Part shown: piece after piece, positions 48,528 through 61,890 of the stretch
How the letters are laid out: each line of letters begins with the position of its first letter
How positions within the stretch are numbered: position 1 is the stretch's first letter
Made by a program: the position numbers and the translations under genes
The notes under the pieces: generated by a model
Databases searched by the model: none
Seen by the model: the letters and a program-made list of their open reading frames with translations, nothing else
Told to the model about the DNA's origin: nothing
Assembly: GCA_030765045.1 (NCBI GenBank)
Contig: CM060967.1
Location: 20,093,284-20,157,283 of the forward strand
Length of the DNA: 64,000 nt
Direction of reading: 5' to 3'
Origin: Tenodera sinensis
Taxonomy: Eukaryota; Arthropoda; Insecta; Mantodea; Mantidae

Positions 48528-50565
48528 GTTTAAACTGAAACACGTTTTCAAAACTGCATTCAGGTAACTTGTGTAATTTTATTGGAAAACGAAATTCACA
48601 TAGCTTATCTTAATGGTTTTCTTACAGAAGAAAAGTTATTGAAGATTTTTCCTCTACGTTTCTGTTGTTTTCCTTGTGGTTGTGGAACTCGAACCCTGAT
48701 CCCCTGCACCACGAAGCACCAGAGCTAGGCACTTTAGCGAGCGCAGCCATGAGGATCGTCAAACTTTCAATAATTGGGAGCATTTCGGCTACAGCATTTC
48801 CTCTTGTGCTAAAATCTTCCACCTTACTGAAGGTCACGGAAGAAGTACAAAACGTATAGGGTCATAGGAAATTAATTAATTGATATGCCTCTTCTAGAAC
48901 TTTCATAAAATGTCTGACAATAGTGAAGGGGATTAAGCTTTTGGTGCAGCGAAAAAAGTTTTTTTGACAGTTAACCCCCAGATACAGACAGAAGAAAAAT
49001 GTATAGAAGTGATTGCAAACTTGGCTGGTGATATTAGCCTAACCCTATTTCATAAAGCGACAAAGAAATATGCTCATTGTATTCGAGTTTGACAGCGACT
49101 GATTTCTACCATTTCCTAATGGCGAGCCTTTTCTCCAAGTGATATGTGCGACAGAATGACTACTCTTGCCAGTTTCAATTATTGAACTCTCTCCCCTAGG
49201 GAGGGAGTTTTCTTTGGCCTTCTTCCAGCGAACCAGTTGAGATTCACGGCGTTTCAAACTTTCGACTGCTATTACCAGGGCTGCCAAACTCGGAGACGCT
49301 GATGATTGTGGTAATACGTTTCTTGTCACTATAGAGTGGAAGAAAAGGCCTTCCATGCTCAAGCCTGTTGTTGTAGTAATCGGCTTGATGCATAGTTATG
49401 GGGAGGTCGGCACCGGGCAGTCGGAACCGTAAACAGATAAGCCGCGCGCTCTTCTGGCAGCACTGTCGCCAGATAACTAGAACCGTCTGGATGTTTTGCC
49501 AACTCAAACGTTCTGGAGTTGTGTGGAAGCTTCCAATGGCAATATAAGCAAGCGGTTTGGCTACATCAGTGAAGTAACAGAGTGAGCTAAGTAAAGTTTC
49601 AGCTTAAGTGACAATGAAAATATTAAAGACAGAAAACTGAACAGAGTCTCAAAACATTACATTTGCATTTATATAATGCATTTCGTGGTTGTTAATTTAC
49701 TTAATCTGAACTTGTTTCGCCTAATTTAAGAGCGCCTTTTTAAACCATCACCATCACCTGTTTCTTCCGTACAAATCTTAGTCCTAATTTTCAGTTAGGA
49801 TCTTGCAGACGAGTTTTGTGTCCTGCGCATCCTTGGTCGCCCAGAGATGTCTTCCATTTTGGACGATAACGAAGCATGGCTTTTGGAAATCGATGCCAAT
49901 CATTCATCGCAAATGATTCATGCAGTTATTCTTGTATGTACTTGACACGAGTGTAATACCTGCATCAATTATCATTGCGTTTGTAAACCCACTTGATGTA
50001 TCCTGAACCTCACTTCACCAGCAGTCATTCTGCTTTCCTCTCTTGTTCGTCGGTCCAAATCCGATGCCGGACAATGGATTTTTTCTGACGTAAAACTCCT
50101 TAACATGACTTCCTTTGGAAGGGGAGTAAAGCCGGAGGTACTGGGTCGAGATTTATGTAACGTTAAAGAACCTCAAGCCTCATACTGAGGTTTTTCATGC
50201 TCAGTATAGAACGGCACTTTGAGAATCACGCCCAAAAACTTAATTTGTCTGTCATAGCATCTTAGAGGGGGAATTGGCGCTGGGAAGTACCGCTAGATGA
50301 CAAGGGAAGAGCGGAGGAGAAATGGCTTCCAGAAGGTTACCGTATAACATGACGAGGGTTTATAAGCGTAATCTGGTATCTTTAGAACGTTTCGTTATTG
50401 TTCTTACATTGCCAAGATTTTTTATTACAATCGATAATATTGTTTGAGGTGTTTACTACATCCAAATATGTGAACGTATATCCAAGATAGGCGAATGAAT
50501 TTACTCTTTTCAATATGTTTTAATCTAAACAAATTTTCAGTGGAAGGCTATTATTTTTGTTTTTT
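48528..50565. other. No gene confirmed; one SINE head
   Basis: Apart from the SINE head at 48.7 kb, a mid-GC region at 49060-49560 is open on the minus strand (105 and 87 codons, no recognised domain). 49740-50350 is mid-GC and unclassified. Confidence 0.4.
48680..48765 (-). mobile_element. tRNA-derived SINE head
   Basis: On the minus strand: GCTCGCTAAAGTGCC (A-box region), then ATCAGGGTTCGAGTTCCAC (B box). Confidence 0.55.
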
Positions 50566-51230
50566 ACTTTCTCTACCATGTATAGTAAAGTAGAGGAAGT
50601 ATTGTATTCCACCCAAAAATTCGTTGTTCAGATTTCATCGGAAATATGTGCTTTGAGGCCCCCGAATGAAAAAAAAAAAAAAAAAAAAAAAAAAATCGCC
50701 TTTAGAAAAACGTCCGGGCGCGCGCGCGTGTGTGTCAGTCCGTGGCCAGCATAACTCAAAAACGAAAAGTCCGTCAAGAACCAAAGTTGGTATTTAAGTT
50801 TAGGGTCTTTCAAGGATGCGACACGAAGATTTTGAAGAAAATTGCTCCACCATAAACTACCCTTTACGTGAAAAAGTATAACAAATAAAATTTACATTTT
50901 GAATTTTCTTGCTGTAGCCTGTGTAGTTCTGTTTATTCTGGTTAACTATTGAATAACTCGTAAACCGCAAGAGATAGAAAAATTTTACTATACAAAAATG
51001 TAGATCTCACTAAAACACACAATTTATGTCCGAATAATTTTTTTGTAGAGTGAACCATTTCGGAGATATTCCTTGTTATTTGTGTCAGTTTCGGAAATTT
51101 TCGTCAAATGCAACATCGTTGTTCAATTTTTTTTATGTTAGCCGTGCAAAGAGAACGGAATCTCAAAGTTTGACTATTGCTCAAAGCCTACTGTATTCCC
51201 ATATTCCCCTTGTACCTACAAGACATCAGA
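50566..51230 (+). mobile_element. HL repeat, both termini, 3' hairpin deleted
   Basis: ACTTTCTCTACCATGTATAG to CCTTGTACCTACAAG, then a jump to ACATCAGATTTTT. The subterminal inverted repeat and half the stem have been lost. A 27-bp A tract (50669-50695) lies where other copies have short A runs. Confidence 0.75.
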
Positions 51231-51321
51231 TTTTTCTGTACTAATTTTCATGTTGTACTTGATGCCGACTTTGTTGAAATTTTGTATTGAATATTGTAAT
51301 TCATTTTCTGGATGTGCTGCT

Positions 51322-51345
51322 CTGCCCCCCCCCCCCCCAAAAAAC
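51322..51345 (+). repeat. Poly-C/poly-A run
   Basis: About 15 C followed by 6 A. Confidence 0.9.
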
Positions 51346-51409
51346 GTGTTTCTATTTAATTTTATATACCCATGGGGTGTTGATCTCTCTCGCTGTATTC
51401 TCTATCTGA

Positions 51410-51412
<3 letters not shown>

Positions 51413-51472
<60 letters not shown>
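51413..51472 (+). repeat. (AT)n microsatellite
   Basis: About 30 uninterrupted AT dinucleotides. Poly-IY frames over it are artefacts. Confidence 0.95.
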
Positions 51473-51477
<5 letters not shown>

Positions 51478-51889
51478 GTAAATAAAAGTGGTGATAGAGG
51501 ACATCCTTGCCTCACCCCTGTATGAACTTCCTGCCACTGTGATAAATTAAATATCACTTTAATATCACAGCTAAATAACGAGCAGGGCTGAAAATACGTT
51601 AGAAACATAAATTCTGTGTATTAGAAACATACAAAATGAGGCGGTGTGCCTTTCTTTTAGCACCGTAGAAAAAGGAAACACAAGTTCACATTCATGTTCT
51701 GACGCGCTAAACACTTCAACTTTTCAGCACACAAGAAAGCTGTTCTCGTGCGCGAACTCGTTGACCTGATACTAAGCTACTCCTGAGGCTTGGAGGACAA
51801 CCAAGGAGTTGTGTATAGCTGCAGGGTAGGGATGGCCAAAAAGTATGGAAGGGTTACAGAGGTGACAGGCAACAGCACAAACGTCTTAG

Positions 51890-52545
51890 TCACTAACGGC
51901 GACACAAAGTCACTGGTTATTCAAGGAACGCTTTAAGTAACCAGTTACTAAGCACAACAGCTACAAAAGTAACGGAACTGTTAATAACTAGTTGGTCAGA
52001 ACGACTATAAAAGTGACGGAGACAGGCAGTGACGAATTACTCAGTGACGGATACAGAAGTGACAGAATATAACCAGTTACTAGTAACGGCTACAAAACTA
52101 ACGGAACTGTAAGTCACTGGTTGGTCAAAAAGTGACGGAGACAGGCAGTGACGAATTACTCAGTGACGGATACAGAAGTGACACTGACAGAATATAACCA
52201 GTTACTAGTAACGGCTACAAAACTAACGGAACTGTTAGTCACTGGTTGGTCAGAACGACTATAAAAGTGACGGAGATAGGCAGTGACGAATTACTCAGTG
52301 ACGGATACAGAAGTGACACTGACAGAATATAACCAGTTACTAGTAACGGCTACAAAACTAACGGAACTGTTAGTCACTGGTTGGTCAGAACGACTATAAA
52401 AATAACAGGAACTGTAAGTAATGGAAACTCAGTAACGGCTACTAGAGTAACAGCGATAGAAAATAACTAACTCACTGGCTGCTACGAAAATAATGAGAGC
52501 AGGAATTTATAGTAAAGGCTGCAAAAGTAACTGGATATGCAGCTA
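51890..52545 (+). repeat. Minisatellite, units about 119-135 bp with sub-repeats
   Basis: AAGTGACGGAGA begins at 52011, 52130 and 52265 (spacing 119 and 135), with a decayed fourth start near 52400. Units share GGCAGTGACGAATTACTCAG, AACCAGTTACTAGTAACGGC and CACTGGTTGGTCAG. The length difference comes from an added ACTGACAG and a loss of GAACGACTAT. Within units, shorter AGTAACGGCTACAAAA-like and AGTGACGGATACAGAA-like words repeat, and they extend in decayed form to both sides. All frames contain stops. Confidence 0.85.
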
Positions 52546-52619
52546 AGCTTCAAAATAGATGTTAAGTACTACCAAACTAACGAACCAATGACCACCTTCA
52601 TTGCGTTTGTGCAGACCTA

Positions 52620-52975
52620 ATTGGAACTCGCCTTATCACGCAATAATTCGTCGACCCGGGTTCGATCCCAGAGACCCGCATATGGTGTTCGTGGTAGAGG
52701 AAGAGGCGTTTGGGTGGGTTTTTTCCGCCGCTCATTCCACCAACTGATCCATCGTCACCTTACCTTTCCATTCAGTCATTTCGCCTGTATTTCATATCAT
52801 CCTCTTCCTCACTATCATACCTGGTGCTGGGCTGACCACCCGCTTCCAGGTCTTCACTCTGTCCGGTCCATAGGTTCCTGTGCTCCCCGACAGGCATCTG
52901 ACCCTAGGCACTGGCTTGTAGGTCCTAGGGGGCGGAAGTCCTCCATAAGGGAAGGGTAATCAGGAAAAGAAACAA
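52620..52975 (+). mobile_element. tRNA-derived SINE, long copy
   Basis: B box CCGGGTTCGATCCCAGAGAC at 52656-52675. The A box is weak (TTATCACGCAATAATTC). A GC-rich body follows, ending GGCTTGTAGGTCCTAGGGGG and GGGTAATCAGGAAAAGAAAC. That tail recurs at 37.3 kb. A 112-codon frame crosses it without protein motifs. Confidence 0.65.
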
Positions 52976-52999
52976 GTATAGTGCTTAATATATATTTTT

Positions 53000-53509
53000 A
53001 TGAAGCGCTCTTTATTCTAGATAGCATAACTAGTTAACCGCAAGAGATAGACAAAATCTTATTCACAAAGACAATAGAATGTCAGCGATGGTATACCCAC
53101 CACCTTTTAAAAGATCTGACTATCGCTTAAGCCTGCTGCATTCTGCTATTGCCATGGTGCAGCCATGGAAAAATGATAGAGCACATTAGGGGAGCAGAAT
53201 ATTTCAGTCCCACGCCGTGTTGTAGCGCGGTTTACACAAGTCGATATTTCCAACATGCAGCCTGAGTTTGTATGCTGCACCGCATCTTTCTTTATCAGGA
53301 ACAAATACAAATGGGAGTGATGATTCAACACAGCCTATTTGTGTGTATTCTGCTTTATTATTTTTTCCATTATTTTGCCTATAAAGAAATATATAATAAA
53401 GACAATTTCGACAAACGTTTATCTCAATAATGTGAAGCAGATAGAGCGTTTTAAACTATAGTTGGTGCAAGAGTGAGTAGAGAAAGTGATGTGAATGTCA
53501 CACATCAGA
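53000..53509 (+). mobile_element. HL repeat, 3' half with intact terminus
   Basis: GTTAACCGCAAGAGATAGAC, AAATCTTATTCACAAAG, GAGTAGAGAAAGTGATGTGA, then CACACATCAGATTTTT. The 3' stem ATGTG / CACAT is perfect. Confidence 0.7.
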
Positions 53510-54017
53510 TTTTTCTTTTTGTGTAATTACGTAGGTAACCTCGGTGGGACTGAGAATGCGACCCTGGTGCAGAAACCGTGCTCGTTCCTCACAACTTGCG
53601 TTAATTCTTTCATAACTACAGAAAGCGTTTGTGCTTACCTCGGTAGGTGCGTGAAATAAATCCAACTCACCCACACAAAGACCTGTGTGAAGTGAATACT
53701 GCCGCGTTTAACCGACAGGGTTGGAGCGCTTTTAAACTTCTTAGTGCAAAAAGCTCAAGTACTCCCCCCCACCTTGCTCATTTTTAAGCCTGGTGAAAAC
53801 AACAACAGCATGCCAATTTCCTTTTGCCTTTCGGCTGCCGCATACAACGAGAACTCATTTTCAATTAACGTATCAGTTTACTTAAGGTTCTTCCGAGAAG
53901 TATACGATTTGAAGACTAAAAAATGGAAAAAAATCTTATATATGCGTAAAATTATCCACACTAATTCAGTTATTGGTTTACAATTATTTTTATCAATATA
54001 AAAATGTCATTTTTTAG
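53510..54017. other. No gene seen
   Basis: A mid-GC patch at 53540-53720 may be a worn SINE. The 85-codon frame at 53744-54001 has no recognised domain. Confidence 0.4.
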
Positions 54018-54145
54018 CTCACATGACTATTTACCTACTTTTTTATTTTTATATGGCTTCTACAAAGTATTTTAGGTTATTTCTTAATCCAAACACACTT
54101 GCAGAAATAATGTCCTTATAGGTACAACGAGCTACAAAGAAAATT
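54018..54145 (-). mobile_element. HL repeat, 3' fragment
   Basis: GCTCACATGACTATTTACC, CACTTGCAGAAATAATGTCC and TTATAGGTACAACG in minus orientation. Confidence 0.45.
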
Positions 54146-54591
54146 TTCGTTTTCGTTCGTCGTTTTCTGAGGTCTTATGAAGCATAAGCTTCACCGCTAT
54201 CCTGGAAGCTCATCAAGCTTTTCCCTTAGATTTTATACCCTTCAAAGGCGTGTCCTGTACTAGTCGATAAGGTATGGGTGCCAATCATGATAATAGTTCT
54301 ATATGTCAAACTAAATGCACTCACTCTGCCTCTTTCTCTTTTAGCCAATACGATCATAGCGTAAACATATTCCGTTTCTGCGCCATTTGGTAACCCTTTT
54401 TGTGGTTATTGGTGCAACTATTTATCAGAAGAAGTGCAGTGCGATTTTCTTTGGTGCTCTTTGTACAAGACAGAGAAAACTAAATCGACAGTCAGATGTT
54501 TTAAGTGGCTCGCTAGGATTTGGCTTTGAAATTACATTCTATCTCCATGACATCGCAAGAAGCAACTAAATAACCACAGAACTTTTTAAAT

Positions 54592-54822
54592 GATCTGATT
54601 TTAATCGAGATAAACATTTGCAGAAATTGTCTTATTGTATATTTCTCTGTAGTACTAAAGGAATACATCTATAGCCAAAACTTTTAAAAGTGGTCGCTGT
54701 ATGATGGTTTTGAAATTCCTTTTTGTTTGCATTACCAAGACATAAAAATAACGAATGTCTTCCTATTTGAGAAAGTTAGGAGCTAAGCATTTTGAGATAT
54801 TCCATGTTATTGGTTTGAATTT
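54592..54822 (-). mobile_element. HL repeat, 3' part, diverged
   Basis: ATCGAGATAAACATTTGCAG, AAATTGTCTTATTG, TCTGTAGTACTAAAGG. It joins an inverted copy at about 54797-54823. Confidence 0.5.
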
Positions 54823-55471
54823 TCACCGGAAATACACGTTTGAGGTCCCATTAATGGAAAAAAAAGAAGAAGAAGAAGAAAAAGAAAGCAAAGCATTTTA
54901 AGAAAAATTGCATTCGTGTTTAAACAACATAGCTCAAAAAGAGAAGTTGGTTAAATATTAAGTTCAGCGTCTTCTTAAAATACGAGAATTTGAGATATTT
55001 TTATGACAAATGAAATGTATATCTTGAATTTTCTGGCTATAGCCCATGTAGTCGTGTTTACTCTGGTTGACTTTTACATAACTGGTAAACCGTAAGAGAT
55101 AGACCAAATCTTACTATACAAAAAATGTAGATCTTGCTAAAATACACAATTTATGTCTGAACAAAGTTTTTGTACAGTGAACCATTTCGGAGATATTTCT
55201 TGTTATTTAACTTCTGTCAAATGGGACATCGTTATTCATTTTTTACATGTTAACCGTGCAAAGAGAACGGAATTTGAAAGCTTAAAAAGATTTGACTGTC
55301 GCTCAAAGCCTACTGTATTCTAATATTCCCCTTGCACCTACAGGGAAATAAGCAATAAGATAATTTCTGCAAATGTTTATGTCAACTAACACGAAGAAGA
55401 TATAGGAATAAGAGTTTGTAAGAATGGTTAGTACAAGAGTAGAGAAGGTCATGTGAGTGCAACACATCAGA
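54823..55471 (+). mobile_element. HL repeat, best 3' terminus
   Basis: CACCGGAAATACACGTTTGAGG to GAGTAGAGAAGGTC, ATGTG-AGTGCAA-CACAT, CAGA and TTTTTT. It shows the subterminal repeat, perfect 5-bp stem, 7-nt loop and T-run flank clearly. The 5' terminal ~60 bp are missing. Confidence 0.8.
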
Positions 55472-55474
55472 TTT

Positions 55475-55790
55475 TTTACTGTTGGTTGCTACTTCAGTAA
55501 TGAAGCTTGCAGATCGTGGTAGAGAAGTTGATGAACCAACTGCAAGCGAATCGAACGGAAGCGATTGTCCACCATCTTGTGCCTGTGCAGTTTTTTCCCC
55601 GTCGGCGGCGGCGGCGGGGGATGAAAGTAAAAGCGGGTGAGGTGGCATACACAACACAATGTCGACATGCGCTCTGTGTGCTGCACCCTTCAACCAGGAG
55701 GGATGCGGCACTTGCACCTGATGCCATCCACGACACTTCTCACAGTCTGCGAGTTCTGCCATTTCCAACCCAACGCTCTCAAACCCAACA
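55475..55790 (-). other. GC-rich open segment, possible degraded exon
   Basis: The minus frame is open from about 55768 down to the HL junction. It includes MAELADCEKCRGWHQVQV, then a P/L/S/A-rich stretch and a CCG-repeat-encoded alanine run. C-E-K-C-R-G-W resembles the closing half of a PHD-type zinc finger, but the remaining ligands are not visible. All three minus frames are open for 60 or more codons because of GC content. The frame then continues into the HL terminus, so any exon would be broken. Confidence 0.25.
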
Positions 55791-56744
55791 AATATTACCT
55801 AAACTTCTATTTACACATCATCTGACACACATCGAAAAACATTTACTGTCTTATATTTATGCTACTTTCTCTGTGAACTATTTTTATAAAACTTATTTTG
55901 CTCTCTGCTTTGTGTTAATGAGGCAGAAATAGTTTAACTCCAATTTCTTTAAAAGGGAATCTTTGTATGTTGGTTTTAAAACTCCACTATTTGCAGCATC
56001 ACGAGAAACAAAAAGAATGATGACTTCGCATTTCAGCTCAGCTTTATCTACCGGTTTCGAAGGTTCCTTTATAGAGTCTGGGAGGGCCCCAACCGAGTGG
56101 CTCTTTCTCCGTTTTTTCCCCTCCGCCAGGCCAATACCTGGTTTCTCCCCTTCCTCCGCTAACGCAGGGACACAGCAAATATTCCTAAAGAACCTGGGCA
56201 GGGGCTAAGATAATCTAGCACACCGTTTTCCAGCTCTCCAGGCTGGTACCATAAGGTCCCTGCCCAGGTTTACGCAGTCTCCCACGGCTATCGGAAACCG
56301 CTCTCCCACCGAGTCCAACCCAATCTGAACTACACAAATGGAAGGGCTCATTCGTTTGGCTCTGACTTTTTCTAGCAAAGTCAGAAGTACCTCTAGTGCT
56401 AGAGTGTTGCTAGGTATTTAAAAATGTAAAATGCTGACCAATGATAAAAGAGCTATTCACATTGTCACCTTATGAGTTCAATCTCGTGCATACATGCTTC
56501 CAGAGAATAATGATAATAACTAGAAAAGCTAGAAACTTGTTTGTTGATAGTTTATTGTTATCTTTCACTGATTGGTGAAGCACATAATATGATTCCATTT
56601 GATTCCTATTAACCTTGTGCTCTGTGAAAAAAGGGGATTTTAAGGTTTTACAAATTTGCGATGTAGCTATAGTGCACATTTTAAATTTTAAAACTGTAAA
56701 AGCTAAAGATATAATGCCTCTTTTACAAACTGTTTGTACAAATA
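55791..56744. other. Unassigned; includes GC-rich block at 56040-56420
   Basis: The part at 56240-56405 is a minus-strand relative of the 43.2 kb repeat. The flanking 56040-56240 GC-rich sequence may be the rest of that element. Confidence 0.4.
56240..56405 (-). repeat. Dispersed GC-rich repeat, shared with 43.2 kb
   Basis: On the minus strand: CTAGCACTAGAGGTAC, TTCTGACTTTGCTAGAAA, GATTGGGTTGGACTCGG, GGTTTCCGA. Same order as at 43.3 kb. Confidence 0.55.
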
Positions 56745-57355
56745 TTAATTCTTCCATCTACTTCTTCCTACGTACAGTTAATTTTCCATTGTATCTTTAC
56801 ACATTTCCCTGTAGGTATAAAAGAATACAGTAAAGTAAACGGATAGTCAAATATTTTGAAAGTGGCTGCTTTGAAATCCGTTCTCTTTGAATGACCACGA
56901 AAACAAAACAAAGTACAAACAAAAGTGCAATAGCACTGAGAAATAATAAAGAATTTGGAAACTTCAAACCAACAATGAAGAGTATCTCGGAAATAGTTAA
57001 TTGCTTAAAAAATGTGTGATTTAACGAAATCTACATATTTTGTTTACTACGATTTTATCTGTCTAAGGAAGTTCAAGATACGCGTTTTTCTTGTTATGAA
57101 AATATCGTAAACATTTGAAAGGCATTTTAATGAAATTTAAAAATAAAAAATTGGGAAATTTTCTTGAACATCTTTGTAACGTATAGAACATAAAGACCAA
57201 ATTTGGTATTTATTGAACGCTTCATTGTTGAGTTCAAAGACACGCAGATTTTTTAGTTCAAGGGGCTTCAAAAGGTATATTTCCGGTGAAATCTGGTATC
57301 AAATGTTTGGGTGGAATAAAATACTTCCTTTCCTTACTGTACGTAATAGAGAAAG
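56745..57355 (-). mobile_element. HL repeat, diverged, 5' end intact
   Basis: TCCCTGTAGGTATAAAAG, ATCTCGGAAATAGTTAA, TATATTTCCGGTGAAATCTG, ACTGTACGTAATAGAG and AAAGT. Confidence 0.7.
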
Positions 57356-59312
<1,957 letters not shown>

Positions 59313-59344
59313 AACGTGCGCCGTGAAAGCTTTAAATCTTACAC

Positions 59345-59812
<468 letters not shown>

Positions 59813-60150
59813 TCGGAGGGTTCGATTCCCCTCGACGTTGGGTTTACCGTGATTATCGCTGCTTTGTCGCCGAATGCGGGAATGTTTTCTCAAAGGTATT
59901 AGCAAGCATCCACGTGGACACTGGAGGGCTGCTTGGTCGACAGGTCGCTCATCGCTCTCTCTAGGCAGCTCCTGGTCTTCCGCTCGTCTCTGTTTGCCTG
60001 CGCTAGTAATCTCCTTCACTTCATCCCTTCCTTCTGGGGGATGATAGCCGCAATATTTCGCAGTGCGCGAGGTGTCCCCTTCGGGATATATACTATTACT
60101 TATTATGCCCTATGGTCTACTACGATGTTTCCATGGACGTTTCCCGTTTG
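59813..60150 (+). mobile_element. Probable SINE body, head truncated at the AAT array
   Basis: GAGGGTTCGATTCCCCTCG is a B box with a perfect arm (GAGGG...CCCTC). CGCCGAATGCGGGAATG and a GC-rich body follow to about 60150. The A box is replaced by the AAT array. Confidence 0.5.
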
Positions 60151-61739
60151 AACGGTAGAGAGGGGATGTTATTTGTACGTAAGCAACGCAGATGATTTAT
60201 TCATTTCTTCTGCAAACGTTGTATGTAATTTCATTATAATCAAATACAGGTTCTAATAGTAATACTTGTGTTTTAGATCTAATTTCGTATATCCTGTTGA
60301 GTTTCTCATAAATGTCATTTGCTTGTTTTTTGTTCTGCATATATCCTTCTTTCTTTCTTAATGTCCGTTGCTCACTGGCGTAACAAAGTACAGCTCTCGT
60401 GAAGGTCTTTGCACCAAGGAAGGTTTCACAATGTTAATAATTATTCCCATTGTTTGGTGCATTTAGAACTTTTCTGTGAAATGCCTGCTTCATTGAAAAG
60501 GGATAATGTGTATCCGGGATGTGTAAAAATTTACTCCTTCCAAGAGGATTTAATAAGAACTTACTTTGCTAGGAGTGGGATATTTTCAACTTTCTCCTTT
60601 ATTTTCACATCATAGTCTGATTTTGTTAAAATTATGTACAAAACTCTGTAAATAGCTATATGAAGTTTAAACTTTTAAATGCCACATTCTCAACCCTCGC
60701 TTATCAGCGAAGACTGCTAAACATATCAGGATATTTTCCTGTGATATTTCTGTGGAAAGTGGTTCATATTTTGAGAGACTAGCCAGTGACTATGACAGTG
60801 GTCCTCAGCACTTCGATCGCCATTAGCCCATCCGCCCATCCTAGAACCAGATGGTCATGTATCGACTTAAACCTGACATACCTATAGATGTATTGAAATT
60901 CTGAAGGAAACTGAACAACAAATACATTGTGGGAAGCAATTTAAAGTTAAAACAATTCTTCAGATAAGAGTTAATAACTTTAATTAATGATTCTGAACCA
61001 AGATTAAAGATTGTTCACTATTGTTCTGAAAGATAAATCTCTTCCATTACTACAACAAACCAAAGAGTCTAAAATCAAAAGAACGGTGCGAAATGAACAA
61101 TACTAGGGGACAGGCAGAAGAGAAAACAAGAGAAAAACCATAATTATAATGTGTTGGAGCCAAAGGAACTGTTTACCCACCTGAAGGAAGGAAGAAGTCC
61201 AGGTAGAGGAGAGGAAAAGAGATGGAGCGACCTGGATGAAAGAGCGGGCAGCCCAAAGAGCGCCGTCCTAAACCATTGAAATAATAATGTTTGAAAAAGA
61301 CATGTAAAGGCCTACATCTTGTCAGGTACAACGTATTTGTTTGGAGGAGCCGATAGAGAAGGGCGCCAGGAGTGGTGTAATAGACGCAGGTAGACAGTGC
61401 ACTGTTCATACCAGAGAAGCACTTTACAAACCTCGTAAGTGCACACTAACGGTCGAAAATGGCCCAAAAATGTGCTAACGTCATATGGTTTCTTTCTTTG
61501 TAAATAAGTGATAGTTTTTCTACAATTTTTTTATCTGTGAATGCCACTTTCTGAAGTAAATGACTTGTTTTCTCAGAAATTAATGGAGATAGCCCAATTA
61601 AAGGTTGATAAAAGGACCTCCTAGTTTTGTTGTGGATTTATTTGATGTTAACAAGATTGTTTTCTTGAAAATGTTTGTGTCGAAGATGGTGAAGTTGAAT
61701 ACAATTTTGATATTTAACGTGCAAGAGCATGTAGGCTTA
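60151..61739. other. No gene seen
   Basis: AT-rich with a mid-GC patch at 61170-61400 (minus frame of 78 codons, unrecognised). Confidence 0.5.
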
Positions 61740-61890
61740 ACTTTGTATCTATAAGGAAATATATAATAAACCCATTTCGACAAATGTTTGTCTGGGTTGG
61801 TATGAAGTAGTTAGAAGAAGCGTTTTTAAGACTAGTTTGTTGAAGAATGGGTAGAGAAAGTCATACGAATGTAACAAATCATGTTTTTCT
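61740..61890 (+). mobile_element. HL repeat, 3' end, diverged
   Basis: TTCGACAAATGTTTGTCTGG, GGGTAGAGAAAGTCATACG, AATGTAACAAATCATG. The subterminal repeat is intact and the stem decayed. Confidence 0.6.

Noticed and set aside
51250..51608. Open frames across the AT tract
   Set aside because: Poly-IY translations of (AT)n.
51890..52545. CRISPR-like or coding repeat array
   Set aside because: Units are over 100 bp, degenerate and without regular spacers. Every frame has stops. The DNA looks eukaryotic.
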